A DNA stretch of 64,000 nucleotides, taken from Mansonella perstans. Taxonomy: Eukaryota > Nematoda > Chromadorea > Rhabditida > Onchocercidae. The translations under genes were made by a program, and so were the position numbers. Under the pieces are notes generated by a model. It ran no database searches and was not told where the DNA came from. It worked only from the letters and a program-made list of their open reading frames with translations. This document shows positions 20,761-32,927 of this stretch, one piece after another (the stretch's first letter is position 1; the number at the start of each line of letters is the position of its first letter). Location: the NCBI GenBank assembly GCA_037074765.1, contig JBAMDO010000139.1, positions 100,027 through 164,026 of the forward strand, written 5' to 3'.

Positions 20761-23700
20761 TCAAAAATCACTAATAATAAGACTTTGTCCATATCGCAGA
20801 TTATCACCAGCCCGAATCGCAAATTGTATAGTTGGAGGAGCTTCAAATATCTGCAAATATTGATTAAATGTCTAAAAAATAACCATATTGACATGAAATT
20901 TCATTAGAGGACAATCCACAAATATTTTTCCAACAATAAAACAGTCAAACAATTCCATGTAATACCAGATGAATTAAAAGAAACGACTTCCGCCCTGAGT
21001 GTAGAACCGGAAAAAAAAAAACTGGTATGCAGTCAGTGTTTGTTTGAGCTACTCTACTGAACTAAAAAAATAAACAATAGAAACCTACCAGCACAACCGT
21101 TGATCCTAGACGGAACTCTCCAACTTTATCGCCAGGTAGATATGCATGTTTCAGTTCTGTAACTACTGGCAATGTTTTGTTCACTTCCTTCCGCAAGCGT
21201 TTGATATTTGTGTGAAGTAATGGATCCTAAAGTAACAAAATGATACTAAAATTTCTATAAGAATTAGACGCTAACAAAAATCGTAGAATAGTAATCGACC
21301 ATAAAATTAAAAAGTCAGAATATTTCGCGAAAACTTCGATTTATCAAATCCAGTACTCTAAGAAAGTTTTTAAAAAAAAAAATAATAACAGCTATATAGA
21401 AATGTTGACTTACTGCGTCTATCGAAATATCTCCAACATTTGTAGCTGCGACAGCGCTCATTGCAAAGAAACCATGTTTCCAGGATCCTTTCAATACAAC
21501 TCGTTCATTGATACAAAATAAATGAGGCATGCGATACAAAAATGATGGTCTTACCGATAGCAATAATCCTGTAAATAATGAAGAATTACGCTTGGAAATA
21601 ACAGTTAAAAACGGGTAAAAAGAGTGAAAAGGGTAAAAAACACGATTAAAAACGGGTAAAAAGACCAAATAAACCCCGTAAGATTTTTTGCTAATAATAT
21701 AAATTTTGAAAATGAAATAAGAACTTACCAGGAAAATGTATTTCCTCACTTGCCACCCACTTTGAAGGAGCATGAAATCCATGATAATTGCCTGGAGCAA
21801 GATAAAGAACCACTTGATAGAGCTCGTGTCCTTTCTATAGTTCACTGTTTTAGGTCATGATGATGATTCAAATCAAATAATCACTATACTAGAATAATAT
21901 CGCCAGTTTATTAAAAAATATTTATAAATTGCTAACATAAAATTCACTTTTTTGTTTTCCATACTAATTGATCCCAAAAAGTCTCTAATATCATAATCAT
22001 GGCCTTTCACGAATTCAATACGTCCATTATTTACTTTTCCATAATGAATTACAATTCCGTCAGCTGGAGATACCTGCAAGAAGATAAACCAAGTTATTAA
22101 TGTAAGCATAAAAACAGGAAACGAAAAAATACTTCCATTACATTATAGATTTTACTAATTTATAAAGAAATCGCCTTGCATTTCAGTTTTTCGCTAAAAA
22201 ATTAAATATGAAGAGAACTACGAACCAAATCTGCATCACTAATAGGTCTAACTGCAGATTTCAATGATCTGTTGAAAAATGCTGCTAACGTCGGATAGGC
22301 TGACAAATCGTTCACTTCAGCTTCATCCATTCGACAATCATATATTCGAACATACATATCTGAAAAATTGTTTGACATTATTGTCAACATCACTAAATTT
22401 TGCCTTAAATACTCAGTAATTGTTTTCCAATTTAAAGACAATAAATCCAAGTTTTTAAATATTATTTAACATTATTTGGTAGTTTTAAATTGACAGATTT
22501 GTACTCTGACTACTAATATTTTTATCAGTTATCAGGAGAGACAGCTGAACCATTTCTTAATGAGCTCATTTATTAAGTCTCTCTCCACTGAGTGATCTTC
22601 TTTACATCATTTTCATTCACAACTAACTTTCCCTCACCATACTTATTTGTTTGTCTCATAAAAAACTGCTATTATTACAACTAAAAAAATAAGAACCTAA
22701 CAAAATGTACTTGAATTTGTAGAAAGAAGGAAACTAACTGAATATTTTCGGTCGTAACCACAGCGGAATATGAACATTAGCTAAGCCACCGGCAAAACGT
22801 GAAAGTGCGTTCAAAGGTAAGGAAGAATATGCGCGCAACTGAAATAATTTCCACTTTTCTTTAAATTGATTTTATAGATTTCATATATTGCTCTCACCGA
22901 TCTTACATCACAAGATGAAAAAGTAAGAACGCAAATAACAGTCAAACAGCTATTTTATAAAGTAAATGGTCTCAAATATAAGTCTAATAATTGCTGTTTC
23001 GGTCTACATTTATCTAATGAATCTTTTATCTTCTCCCAATTTCATCCAAATATTTCCTTCGAGCTCTTTAAATCTTAAAAAAAAAAAGTACGTTATTGTC
23101 TTGAGAGCTAGTTATGATAATAAAATAATGAAGTGACGTAGCTTTATAAGAGCTGAAAAGTTGGTATTTTCAAATTACTCTGTTTTGAAAATAAAGCTAA
23201 TGAGGTTTTTAGTAACTTATTTATGAAATGAATTAAGCATGCATAAAACTGAGCCAGAACCACAACCGAAAAAATTAAAATTCCCATTAAATGAATAACT
23301 ACCTTCCAATCAGAATAATAATTCTTCTCATTTTGTAATTCTCGCCAGTCTGGAACAAACAAATTATATAAATAAACAGTACCACTGCCAGCAGTAAAAA
23401 CTACTGTCACCCATTTGAATAGTTTATAAAACCGATGGAACGTAAATTTCCGCGCATTTTTTTTAGTATCGTAGAGATTCGCAGTAGCATAATCCTGCAA
23501 CAAGTAGTCCTTAAATTAATAAGAAAATAAGTCAAAAAAAAAAATTATATTCAAAAAAACGAAAATAAATTCGCGAATATAAATTCAAATAGCTTGAAAA
23601 CTTATGGATGTTTGATTCGTGGAATCAACTTTCAAAATAATTTTATTTTAAAATGAATGAAATGGATAGTGCTCGGATCCATTCATAACTTGTTCATAAG

Positions 23701-24224
23701 AGTGATATATTTAAGTTTTGATTTAAGCGTAATACTACGCAGGTGAAATGCAGTGCAGTTAACTACTCGTGATTATATCATAAGGAGCAAAACTATTTCC
23801 ACAGACATTGTAATTTCCAAAAGACAGCATAAACATATAATGGTTTAATTACTTAAAACTCTAATTAGGGCGGACAGTTATAAATAAATGTGCAATGGAC
23901 AAACTTTGTTTTGTAGCAGATTATTCACTCAATAAGAGCTTTTTCCACTATGTATTATTGGGTCTGTGGAAAATTTCGAGACTGTACAATAATAGGCTGT
24001 GACTGGATGACAGTTACCATGTCTCGAGAGGTTAGCGTTACTGATGTGAAAACAAAACCTCATTATTTGCAAAATTTCAGTGCACTGCAATTTCAACTGA
24101 AAAATGTAGAAATTTGTAAAGCCTTATTCTAGAATCAACTTACTGCGTAACAACCAGAATTCACCATCCATTTCTGTTGGAAAAGTTTGCGAATATCGAT
24201 GATGAAACATCGCCGTACCAACAT
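20761..24224 (-). CDS. PISD: Phosphatidylserine decarboxylase proenzyme, mitochondrial
   Basis: Inner-membrane pyruvoyl enzyme that turns phosphatidylserine into phosphatidylethanolamine. Nine exons: 24144-24224, 23303-23494, 22739-22838, 22226-22359, 21948-22073, 21729-21834, 21414-21568, 21089-21226, 20761-20850; 373 residues in phase, like the C. elegans length. Residues 1-27 ([19 protein letters not shown]...) are basic and amphipathic, typical of a mitochondrial presequence. A hydrophobic segment at about 54-73 matches the family's membrane anchor. Catalytic features: SPADG (Asp174), YHGFH (His229 and His232), and [11 protein letters not shown], where cleavage between Gly339 and Ser340 would make the beta chain and the alpha chain with its pyruvoyl group. 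All residues needed for self-processing are present. The start lies 290 bp after the stop of the SPOUT1-like gene on the same strand, so the two could be co-transcribed. Confidence 0.97.
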
Positions 24225-24514
24225 CAAATGCTTTAAAACCTTAACGCGTAAGACTGTTAAGAAGAAACTAATAATCGTAAGGACACAAGCACTTCCTTTT
24301 TTAAAAATTTCTATAAAAACAAAAATACACGCAAACATTTAAATAAATATGATAAATCTCAATTTCACCAGATATTTCAGAAAGTTTCGAATTCTCAAAG
24401 TTCGCAATGAATGCACAACATAATGTTAAGTTTTATCATTTCTTCAAAAGAACCAAAATAAACAAGAAGCATACAATTATTTTCCTTCAAATCATTTTCC
24501 AAAAATGAAAAATT

Positions 24515-27500
24515 TCATAAATCAGTGTAAATCAGAGGCCTCAAAGTGGCTAAAGTAATTGGTATGGCTTCTTCCGTTCTGATGATTCGACTTCCTTGTC
24601 CAGGTAAAACATTCAGGTAATGCTCAAAAAGTTCGTCAGCAGTTGAACAATTAATATTTTTATCGGCTTCTATGGCTGCCTCCAAGCCATCTAATCCACC
24701 AAAAACGATTAAAATTCGGCTGCAAAATTATTTAATTACAAAATACAACTTTGTACAAGGAATTAATTCTGTATTGCTGCGTCATTCATTCAATTCATTC
24801 AATTAATGTTTAAGACCTTGAGATGTAACATGGTAGAAGATATTTATCACACGGCTTGCGCTAATTCCTTAAATTCTCCCTTTTCATGCCGAGTTTTATA
24901 TTCATGTTACATTACGAAATAAAAACTCACTTCCTTTCACATAATGGCATTTCAAATTTGCTCACTGGCTTCCCCCGTTCTGATGTTCCAATGATAACAT
25001 CGTATTCTTCAGCATTTAAAGCATCATGAAGACTTGAAGCAATGCGCACTTTATAGCCCCAGTATAACCCAGCTTCGTGCTTTATTTGTTGAGAATTCAC
25101 CAAACATCCATGATATCGTTTCCTTTCTGTAAAGAAGAAAATCTTTCCCAATTTCTTCGGTTAATATATCAGTTATTTCTATCTTTTACTACTAACTACG
25201 ATTTCAATGGCTCTTCGCATTTTGCTTTTAAACTATTTTTGAATTGAAAATTCAAACATTCGTATATTAACTGTTCTTAGCACAACACTGAAAATGATCG
25301 ATCAGCAGGATAAATTGAAAATACAAACAAAAAGAAAATACAATTCAGAGGAAAAATGGAATGGAAGAAATCAAAGAGATTATTAAAATTTCATGTTCTG
25401 CTACATATTAAAGCAGAAATAACACAATGCCACAACCGGATAAAATTCAGTGACCGTTTCATTTATTCTTAACTCATTTAATAATTATTTTGAATCGCTG
25501 ACTTTCTTAACAAGTTGAAGGTAACACAAAAATGAGAGAAAACAAGAATACCCGAATAAATATCCAGTATTTTCACAGTAACACGGGTTCCAGTTTCGAG
25601 TGTAACTTCTTCATTAATTTGAACTTCCTAAATTAAAAGTATTGCTTATTATTACTTTTGCGGCGAAACAGAATGCAAATTTAAATTACGAAAATCAGAC
25701 AGGAGAATATTTAATCACCAACATATTTCCAAGATGAAACTGATATCACTACAAAAAGGACAGGATCATTCTAATTCCATATAATGCATGAAAATTAGCT
25801 GACCTTGTACAAACCGATGTCACAAATAGGTCCACGACCTGCTTTCACCGGTTTATTTAGCACAACGCCTTCTCTATAGGGAACACTCAAATCTGATGCA
25901 CGCAGATGATGAGGGCAATCTAGCGGATTCAGAATACCTGAACTTAAAAAAGATTCAGTTGATGGTCAGTTGAAGAAAAAAGGACTTTTCTTGGCAATAA
26001 AACGTTTAAGCTCTGAAAACAACATTTAAAAAGAATTTACCAGCATATTTCAACGTTTTTTGGAGAGGAAATAAGGCTTTCCGCAAATACTGTGGACACT
26101 CCATAAATTCCAGGATTTTTGCCAGATGAAAATTACATTCTATATTGCCATTGTGAACTGGCAATTCTGGATACCACTGGCCGCTGCAGTACTCTTGGAG
26201 TTGTCTAAAAAATTAATACAGTGAAAACAAATGTAAACATAAAAAATCTCCTAGAAACTGATTCTGAGACGATTTTGTAAACCACAAAACACGTAAATGA
26301 AAATAAACTAACTGTGGCTTCATTCGAGCTGTTTCATCATAAACAATAATCTCATCGACGCAAAATATCGCAGCCGAACGCGCTATCTGTAATTTCCACC
26401 AGTTAAACACATCTAAGGTGATCATGCTATCTCTTCTATATTTTTCAGACAGTACGAAAAACAGCATAAGAATTCACTAAATAATGGAATAAACATCAAC
26501 GAACATATCAGTCAGTACAAGATAAAGAATATGCAAATACTAATCAGTTGAAACTAACTTATGGATGAGAATATCTCAATAATAGCGAAAAATAACTTTG
26601 ACGCGATATGAATGATGATAAATGAAGTATTTCATTTATAAACTAATAGCTAGAATATGATTACCTGTCCAGCAAGGTAGGTTCGTAGCTCTGGACTTTG
26701 CGCGTTATTCAGTATTGATCCAGGAATCGCTATGCTTAACATCGAAAACTTTCCTGAAATGATGAAAGCGATAAAAATATTCTTGTCGTAATGTCATTTC
26801 AAGAATAAGTAAAATAGAAGGTAAGAAGGATTCCTCTTAATTCAACTATTTATTGAAAAATAATTAGCAAATGCTGTTGAAAAGTAATGTTTTGCAAGAC
26901 TTCCGGTATTTTTAACTGATTTTAGCATTAGTTGTAGAAAGCGTCAAGAATAACTCAGTAGATAAGTAAAAGTAATGATTTACGTCAGCTTATACTGTTG
27001 ATTTATTGTTAAATTTACTTGTTAAACTCACCATTATTCCCTGTTTTATTCATACTTTCACCATTTGTTAAAACATCACTAATTTCAGGCTTCTGAATCA
27101 ATTGTTCCAATAATATATCTTCACGAAATTGTTTTATTGCAGCTTTTCCTGATATTTATCACTGATCATATATGTAACCAAAAAACCAGCAACAATTATT
27201 AATGATCAGATAGTGATAAAACAAATTTTCATATCATCAAATGATTTGATTTCCTATACTTTTTTAAAATTAACAATGGTAACGCTGTATTTATCATACA
27301 CTTTTCGAACAGTTTGCTATACTTTTAGCTGTTAAATAACTTATGTATATTGAATCATTTTTCATTAGAAATTATTTTTCGAAGGCTTTTTCAAAAAGTA
27401 ATAATAACTTACTCTTTCGCCATGACAATTCATTTCTTTTCTTGAACTTATTTTTGCTTCCATTTCGTTCCTTCTTCCATTGTTCCTTACTGTAATTGTT

Positions 27501-27518
27501 GGTTATTTCTGCCGACAT
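24515..27518 (-). CDS. SPOUT1: SPOUT-domain RNA methyltransferase, SPOUT1/C9orf114 (CENP-32) family
   Basis: Putative SAM-dependent RNA methyltransferase with a trefoil-knot SPOUT fold. Nine exons: 27413-27518, 27032-27148, 26665-26753, 26313-26386, 26041-26204, 25804-25937, 25552-25627, 24931-25126, 24515-24719; 386 residues in phase against 376 in human. The N-terminus is a Lys/Arg/Asn-rich helix. Then come SIAIPGSILNNAQSPELRT, LAGQIARSAAIFCVDEIIVY, MECPQYLRKALFP, an OB-like insertion (REGVVLNKP, GTRVTVKI), AGLYWGYKVRIASSL, YDVIIGTSERG, LIVFGGLDGLEAA and GQGSRIIRTEEA, which together match the conserved cofactor pocket of this family. The ATG sits one base after a TACTTTCAG acceptor, so it is the likely trans-spliced start. 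It heads a run of three same-strand genes. The human protein is linked to mitotic spindle/centromere function and RNA methylation; the target here is unknown. Confidence 0.93.
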
Positions 27519-28497
27519 TCTGAAAGTAATCAGATTTTTGAGATTTTACATCCATTTCATCAAGACCTTGGCCAAGCATTCACACTTCATCGAGACCTTG
27601 AGACCTTGGCCAAGCATTCACATTTCATCGAGATCTTGAGAACTTGGCCAAGCATTCACACTTCATCGAGACCTTGGCCAAGCGTCCATATTTATCATTC
27701 ATGGCTCGTCCCGAACTCCTCAAACATGCCACTCTGGCCCATCACCTGTCCCAATTTTGTCAGTAATTTTGCAGGCATCACAAATATTTCCTATTTGTGG
27801 TATATTCTAAAGGTGATGTCGGCTAACCGTAAAATATGGGAAGAGAGGCTGAATCCATAGCTGACCGAAGACCAAAAGAGAGTTAGAAGCATTGCTACAG
27901 TAACTATTGGTCTGCTGATGAACTTAAGGCAGATTCTGAATTTGAAACAACGTTGAAACATTAAACAATCAATCATTCAAGAAAAAATGCAGAATTTTGA
28001 GAAGTCATATAATTAATGTTTATCCAAAATGATTCCACGTCAACTACTTAATTAACGATTCTTTGCTCAAATTTAAGTTTACTTTTGGTCAAAGTCTTTC
28101 TGAATTTCTGCCTTTTAGAAGCCTCAAAGAATTGTATTTTTGGCATCATTCAATAGAATCATCCTGTAATCGGTTGCTTTTATTTATCTTTCGCTTCATT
28201 CCTGCGAAAGGTACGTGAGAAAAGTTCTCGCAAGTTTTGTTAATTCCATTATTCAAAGTAACCACTGTTATTGTTGATTGGTCAGTGAATGTTACGAGTG
28301 GATAATACTCGAAATCATATACAGCAAATTAAAACTACTGAATTATGAAGCGTTGAAGAAATATTTCCGGCGAAAAAATTTCCATAATGCCGTGGTAGTC
28401 ACTGAGAAAAAGGACTGTTATGCCTACATTAAATGTGTCATTATTAATAACGTTACGTACTTACGTAAGATTCAGGTAATGACAATTTTGTCTAGAG
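27519..28497. other. Divergent intergenic region with minisatellite
   Basis: Lies between the divergent SPOUT1-like gene (-) and the orphan gene (+). Apart from the repeat at 27558-27693 nothing stands out. An open frame at 28278-28547 overlaps the orphan gene's first exon in another frame and is not favoured. Confidence 0.45.
27558..27693. repeat. Minisatellite, 30/38-bp units
   Basis: Four units in the order 30, 38, 38, 30 bp (starts 27558, 27588, 27626, 27664) share CTTGGCCAAGCATTCACA and CATCGAGACCTTG. The longer units contain an extra internal 8-bp copy (GAGACCTT). It begins 40 bp upstream of the SPOUT1-like start codon, so it lies in that gene's promoter or outron. Confidence 0.85.
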
Positions 28498-29796
28498 ATG
28501 ACTATGCCACCATATATGAGCAACGATCGCTTTATCTGGACCAATGATGAACCAGATGCTGAACTTATTGAACCTCAAATTTTAGCTTCAATTGACAAGA
28601 ACTGGCTAACTTTTAATTTACAGGTTTTAATCTGAAGAGTAAAAATTGACCTCTCAAGTGGGTCTTTGACCTCCCCTTTAAATATTTTTTATTTATAATA
28701 AATCTATTTATTTATACTGTTTTGCTCTGCAATGTTTCAAAAATTTTATTTTAAATGTAAATGTGTGTTATATCTATAAATTCATAGCAATGAAGATTGT
28801 TTAGAAAGATTTTCCACCGCAATCTCATAGTTTCACGTTGTACAATCACGGTGATCAAGTTTTTGCATTTAGCATTTCGACAAGTGATAATTATGCCTAT
28901 TTTGTATCACAGGTCTTTTTATAGAAATTACTATACAGCATATTTCTCATTATTTTATTTTCTTTGTACAAGAATTTTGATATCAAAGATAGATTACTTT
29001 AAGAATTTTAATTGGTTTCACAATCAAATAACTTCTCCAGATAATTTAAAATTTGTAAAGATTGAACCATTAATTTCACTCAATTAATTCTTGCATCATC
29101 AATTAATCTATTTAAACTAACTAATTTTGTTTACTGCTATCCTAACATTTCGTTTCTAGGCACGAGGTGTAGTATTTGGTCGCCAGTTGCATTCCCTACC
29201 ATTTGTTCGAACTACTAATTCTACAACGATAACTGTCTTTCGACGGCCTACGAATGCCTTCAAAATGGACGAGGAGTATCCGTACATCACAAGAACTGAA
29301 TTGTTTGCTTCTGCGATTTATTTCTACGTTTCGGTATAAAGAAAAGGAAAAAAACCACAGTTTTTCCACTGATTTTCAGACCACGTAAAGATCGTTTATT
29401 CATCTATTTGGCGCCAGTTTTTCATTGGAAAACTCAGCCAGCATCGTTGTTTAATCACGCAATGCCTTATCAGAAATTACGGATTTGTTTGAATTATACG
29501 GCTCAGAGCGCGTGTGAAGAACGTAAGTTTATTGAAGATTATATAAGTTTATTCAAAATCCCATATTTTAGAGTTTTCACAAAAAAAGAAATTGCTACGC
29601 TCTTTAAAGATTAATGTTGTAGTATACATTGATCACTTCATCCTTTTGAAACAAAAGGAGACAATTGAAATGATGAGAAGACAAAAAACATTCTCATTTT
29701 TGGAAAATGTCTTTTGAATTTTCAGCAAGTTTTTCACTGCAACAAAAACGTTGTGGATGGAATACATGGCAGTCTTCAGAAGAGATCCGAAAATGA
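28498..29796 (+). CDS. Orphan protein of uncertain exon structure
   Basis: Probable four-exon gene: 28498-28623, 29160 to about 29275 or 29302, 29380-29522 and 29726-29796. Exon 1 starts 2 nt after a TTTTGTCTAG acceptor and reads MTMPPYMSNDRFIWTNDE followed by an acidic stretch, up to a CAG|GTTTTA donor. Exon 2 contains ARGVVFGRQLHSLPFVR. Exon 3 contains DRLFIYLAPVFHWKTQPASL and a Cys. Exon 4 gives QQKRCGWNTWQSSEEIRK and a stop. The donor ending exon 2 is unclear: exon 3 needs phase 2, which fits GAGGA|GTATCC or GAATT|GTTTGC, while the first stop-limited GT is out of phase. I do not recognise the family. The composition (Trp, His, Cys, Pro) is not that of AT-rich noncoding DNA. The 3' end converges with the PP1 gene, 71 bp apart. 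Confidence 0.5.
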
Positions 29797-29867
29797 TATT
29801 TTCAAATATTTATGGAATAATGTGTTTCGGATTTCATTTAAGATGAAATATTAAATTTTGTTTGTAA

Positions 29868-32800
29868 TTATCCAGCTTTTTGTTTCATTGCCATGCGAAC
29901 TGCTTTTGCTGTAGGCGTAAAAACCTAGAAACACTTGAGTCAGGTAGCTTTTATTGAAAGAAAATAAATGAAACAATAAAATTTAGGATTAAGAACTTGC
30001 TTCGAGGATCCAATACTTGAAATTCGAAACATTTATATTTGCGTAGACTAATACTGTTGATATTAGCTGGCAGTACTGCACTGATTATGATCAATATAAA
30101 AAAAAAATGCTGCTGATACCGCTGTCTTGCATACTTTTTATATGTGTTATATGATCCTCTTATCAGTGATATGCTCAGTTTACTATTAAACAGTCATTGA
30201 CTAAACCTACATGAAATGAGCAACTGAGATCTTCTGCTACATTCATTACTGCAGCTGCATTATCAAACTCTCCACAATAATGTGGAGCCGAAAATATAGT
30301 CACTAAACGACGATTGCCAAAAAACTGGTATCCGTCTTGGACCACCTGAATGAAATTTCATATTAACATTTTTCTTACGGAGAAATTGTTAGAATCTGAT
30401 ATCGTCGAATTAAATAAACCTGATGTGCGCGAGCGATCAAATCGATGTTTAGTTTCTCGCAAAAATCTGTCAAAACATCAACGCCGAAAACAAAGGAGAT
30501 ACCGCGGTTATTTGGTTGCCAACCCTGTATTCTTTCGTCTGGATCCGACCTGTAATTTACTGAAGTCTTTGACAATTTTTGAAATGTTCCATTGCAGCTG
30601 GAATGGTCGACGACGAAAAATAAAAGTAAAGAAGTTCCTAGTCTTTTTTCGATAATATGAACCCGATCTGTGAAATGAGTCAAGAAGGTGGCTTAAATTA
30701 GGTAAATAGAAACAGTATCTCATTAGAACCATATCATACCACAATCTATACTTATAGAAGTATATATGATTGCCCTTAATAAGAAAACATAGTGGAACAG
30801 TCACCAAAGGATGTCAAGTTCCATTGAGTCCGATTGTGGATCTGATGGGCGTTCTATGTTGCGCAGCGAATCCAAATCATTCAATTTTGGTGACAGGCCA
30901 CCATGCATACACAGTATTTTTCCAGCTATGCAAGCAGCATATGGCAAGTAATTAAATGTGTCCTATAAAATTGCTTCAATCATCTATCATTTTCAATACT
31001 ATTGTTTTATTAATATAACTTGAAGGTGGTTGTATCAAAGTTTGCATCTGATTTTAGTTGTGGAAATATTGAATCTAAGAAATGTTGAAAATAAAATTTT
31101 CAGTTAATCAAAATTTAGTCTTATTGTGTATTCTCTTCCGATAATTAAGCTGTACAAACGATAGATTAATACTTGAAAGACTTCCCAGAGACGAACAGAA
31201 CGGTAACGTCGGTTAACCTCTTCATAGAATCCATAAACTCGATTGATCCCTGCGCATTCATGATTTCCTGCAAATAATCATATCACCTTGTAAATAAAAT
31301 GCCATCAAATATTTAGAGTTTAAAATTAATTCGAAATATGTAAAATCTTTTAAGACAGTTAAAATGCTTAAACCCAATTCTCGTTATACGTAATGCATCG
31401 TGAAAAAGTTGAATTGTCAAGAAATAGTCCTATGATATTTTGCTGAGTTCAAATTATGAATAGCACAGGAACCAAAATTGATAATCACCTCTTAATAAGA
31501 AGAAATTCTCAGGATACTTAATTTTAAAGCAGAAAAGGAGGCACGCTGTTTCAATCGACTGCTTGCCACGATCTACGTAATCGCCAAGGAATAAATAGTT
31601 TGCTTCCGGCGGAAAACCACATTTATCAAAAATCCGAAGCAAATCACTGTACTAAAATACTTCAGTAGTTATTATTAATTAAATTTTTGCTAAAGGTATT
31701 CATTATACCTGGCTATATATATAAATTTAATATTTGGTGTTATTAGCAATTTATATGAAGTCAGAATTTTTTTTTTGATTATGAAAAATGCATACTTTGC
31801 ATGTAAACGTGAAATTTTTGCTGGTGAATTATTTAGCAGTCATTATGTATAATTAAGTGCTTATGTACAAGCATTAGTAATTTGCTGTATCTCATTTCTA
31901 TTTAGCACTGTCATTTGCAAATACTGACAATGCCACTGTTACTTTACACAAATTTACAATTCCTGGTCAGTACAGTTTTGAACTAGTTATCTGTCGGAAT
32001 TTCATGCATTCTTAAAAACGCATAAATAAAATCGATAGCTAAGAAAGCCAAATTGAGTTGAGTTTTAATTTGAAATGACATTTTCATTATTTATGAAGAA
32101 AATTATCAAGACTTCTTGCAACTGATCGTTGATACACTGAAGCTGTTATTAACCATTATCTTTTCTTCTTATTTAAACAAAAAGAAAGTAAAATTTCTAA
32201 ATATTGAATGTGTGTTAGCAATATTTATAAAAATCGTGAAAATTTAATGTATAATGTTTAATTAGCCAAGAATTCAATTGAATTTTACAAAATTAAAACC
32301 TGTCCATGTATATCACCACAAACGACCACTGGCGCATAAATTTCGGTAAATACACTTTGACTTTGTAGTACTGCCTTAGCTTCTTGAAGTAGTTCTATCA
32401 GTTCTTCCTCTTTTATCTACAACTCGCTTTTGATCTCAACCATTATTTTATATACTAACACGTGAAAGAAGCCTATGATAGAAAAAACAAAAAAGGAAAA
32501 GAAAGCATTGTATCATCACATACAAATTTCATTTGATTAATTATTTCAATTGTCTTTTTACTCTTTACTGTCATAACAATATTTGGTGATCAGTATGAAA
32601 AAAGAAAGGAAAAATTTTGCAGTAATTTCGAGCAAAAGTTGAAAAGAGATTGCTAAAATTAGACGAGAAGGTGTGAATGATTCACAGCCCAATTAGTGAG
32701 TGATTAATGACATCTGGCACATTTTGAGCCTGAAGAGCTCGATGAATGGCTCTATTTTAATCTATATAACAGCCAGTCAATGTCAACAATTTATGTGGCA

Positions 32801-32927
32801 TAAAACTGAAACTGACTATACTTTTAAGATGTGTTCCCTTTTGTCCGGTAGCAGTTAGTAAACGAATACTTAAATCATGGATTTGTGATATACGTGAGTT
32901 TCTCTTGGTTTTTGTCAGTTTGTTTTC
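29868..32927 (-). CDS. PP1-type serine/threonine protein phosphatase, divergent paralogue (5' end uncertain)
   Basis: Metal-dependent PPP-family phosphatase catalytic subunit. Eight exons: 32817-32927, 32300-32416, 31489-31651, 31173-31267, 30805-30962, 30420-30549, 30211-30345, 29868-29924; 321 residues, like PP1. All metal-ligand motifs are present: [29 protein letters not shown] (split by an intron), [10 protein letters not shown] and [16 protein letters not shown]. The C-terminal loop reads [16 protein letters not shown], where canonical PP1 has [14 protein letters not shown]. The N-terminus and tail ([16 protein letters not shown]) also diverge, so this is probably one of the nematode-expanded PP1-like paralogues, several of which are germline or sperm enzymes; that role is inferred. 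No ATG lies in the first recognised exon. A phase-0 mini-exon ATGATG|GTAAAT at 33123-33128 could supply the start. The RSKR-like kinase lies upstream on the same strand. Confidence 0.92.

Noticed and set aside
27558..27693. Spaced repeats resembling a CRISPR array
   Set aside because: The units are head-to-tail minisatellite copies with no unique spacers, in a eukaryotic genome.
28278..28547. 89-codon open frame upstream of the orphan gene
   Set aside because: It overlaps the better supported first exon in another frame, and its own splice context is weaker.
30350..30807. Open frames of about 100 codons on both strands around PP1 exon 6
   Set aside because: They overlap a PP1 exon with fixed conserved residues ([19 protein letters not shown]) and are shadows or intron read-through.
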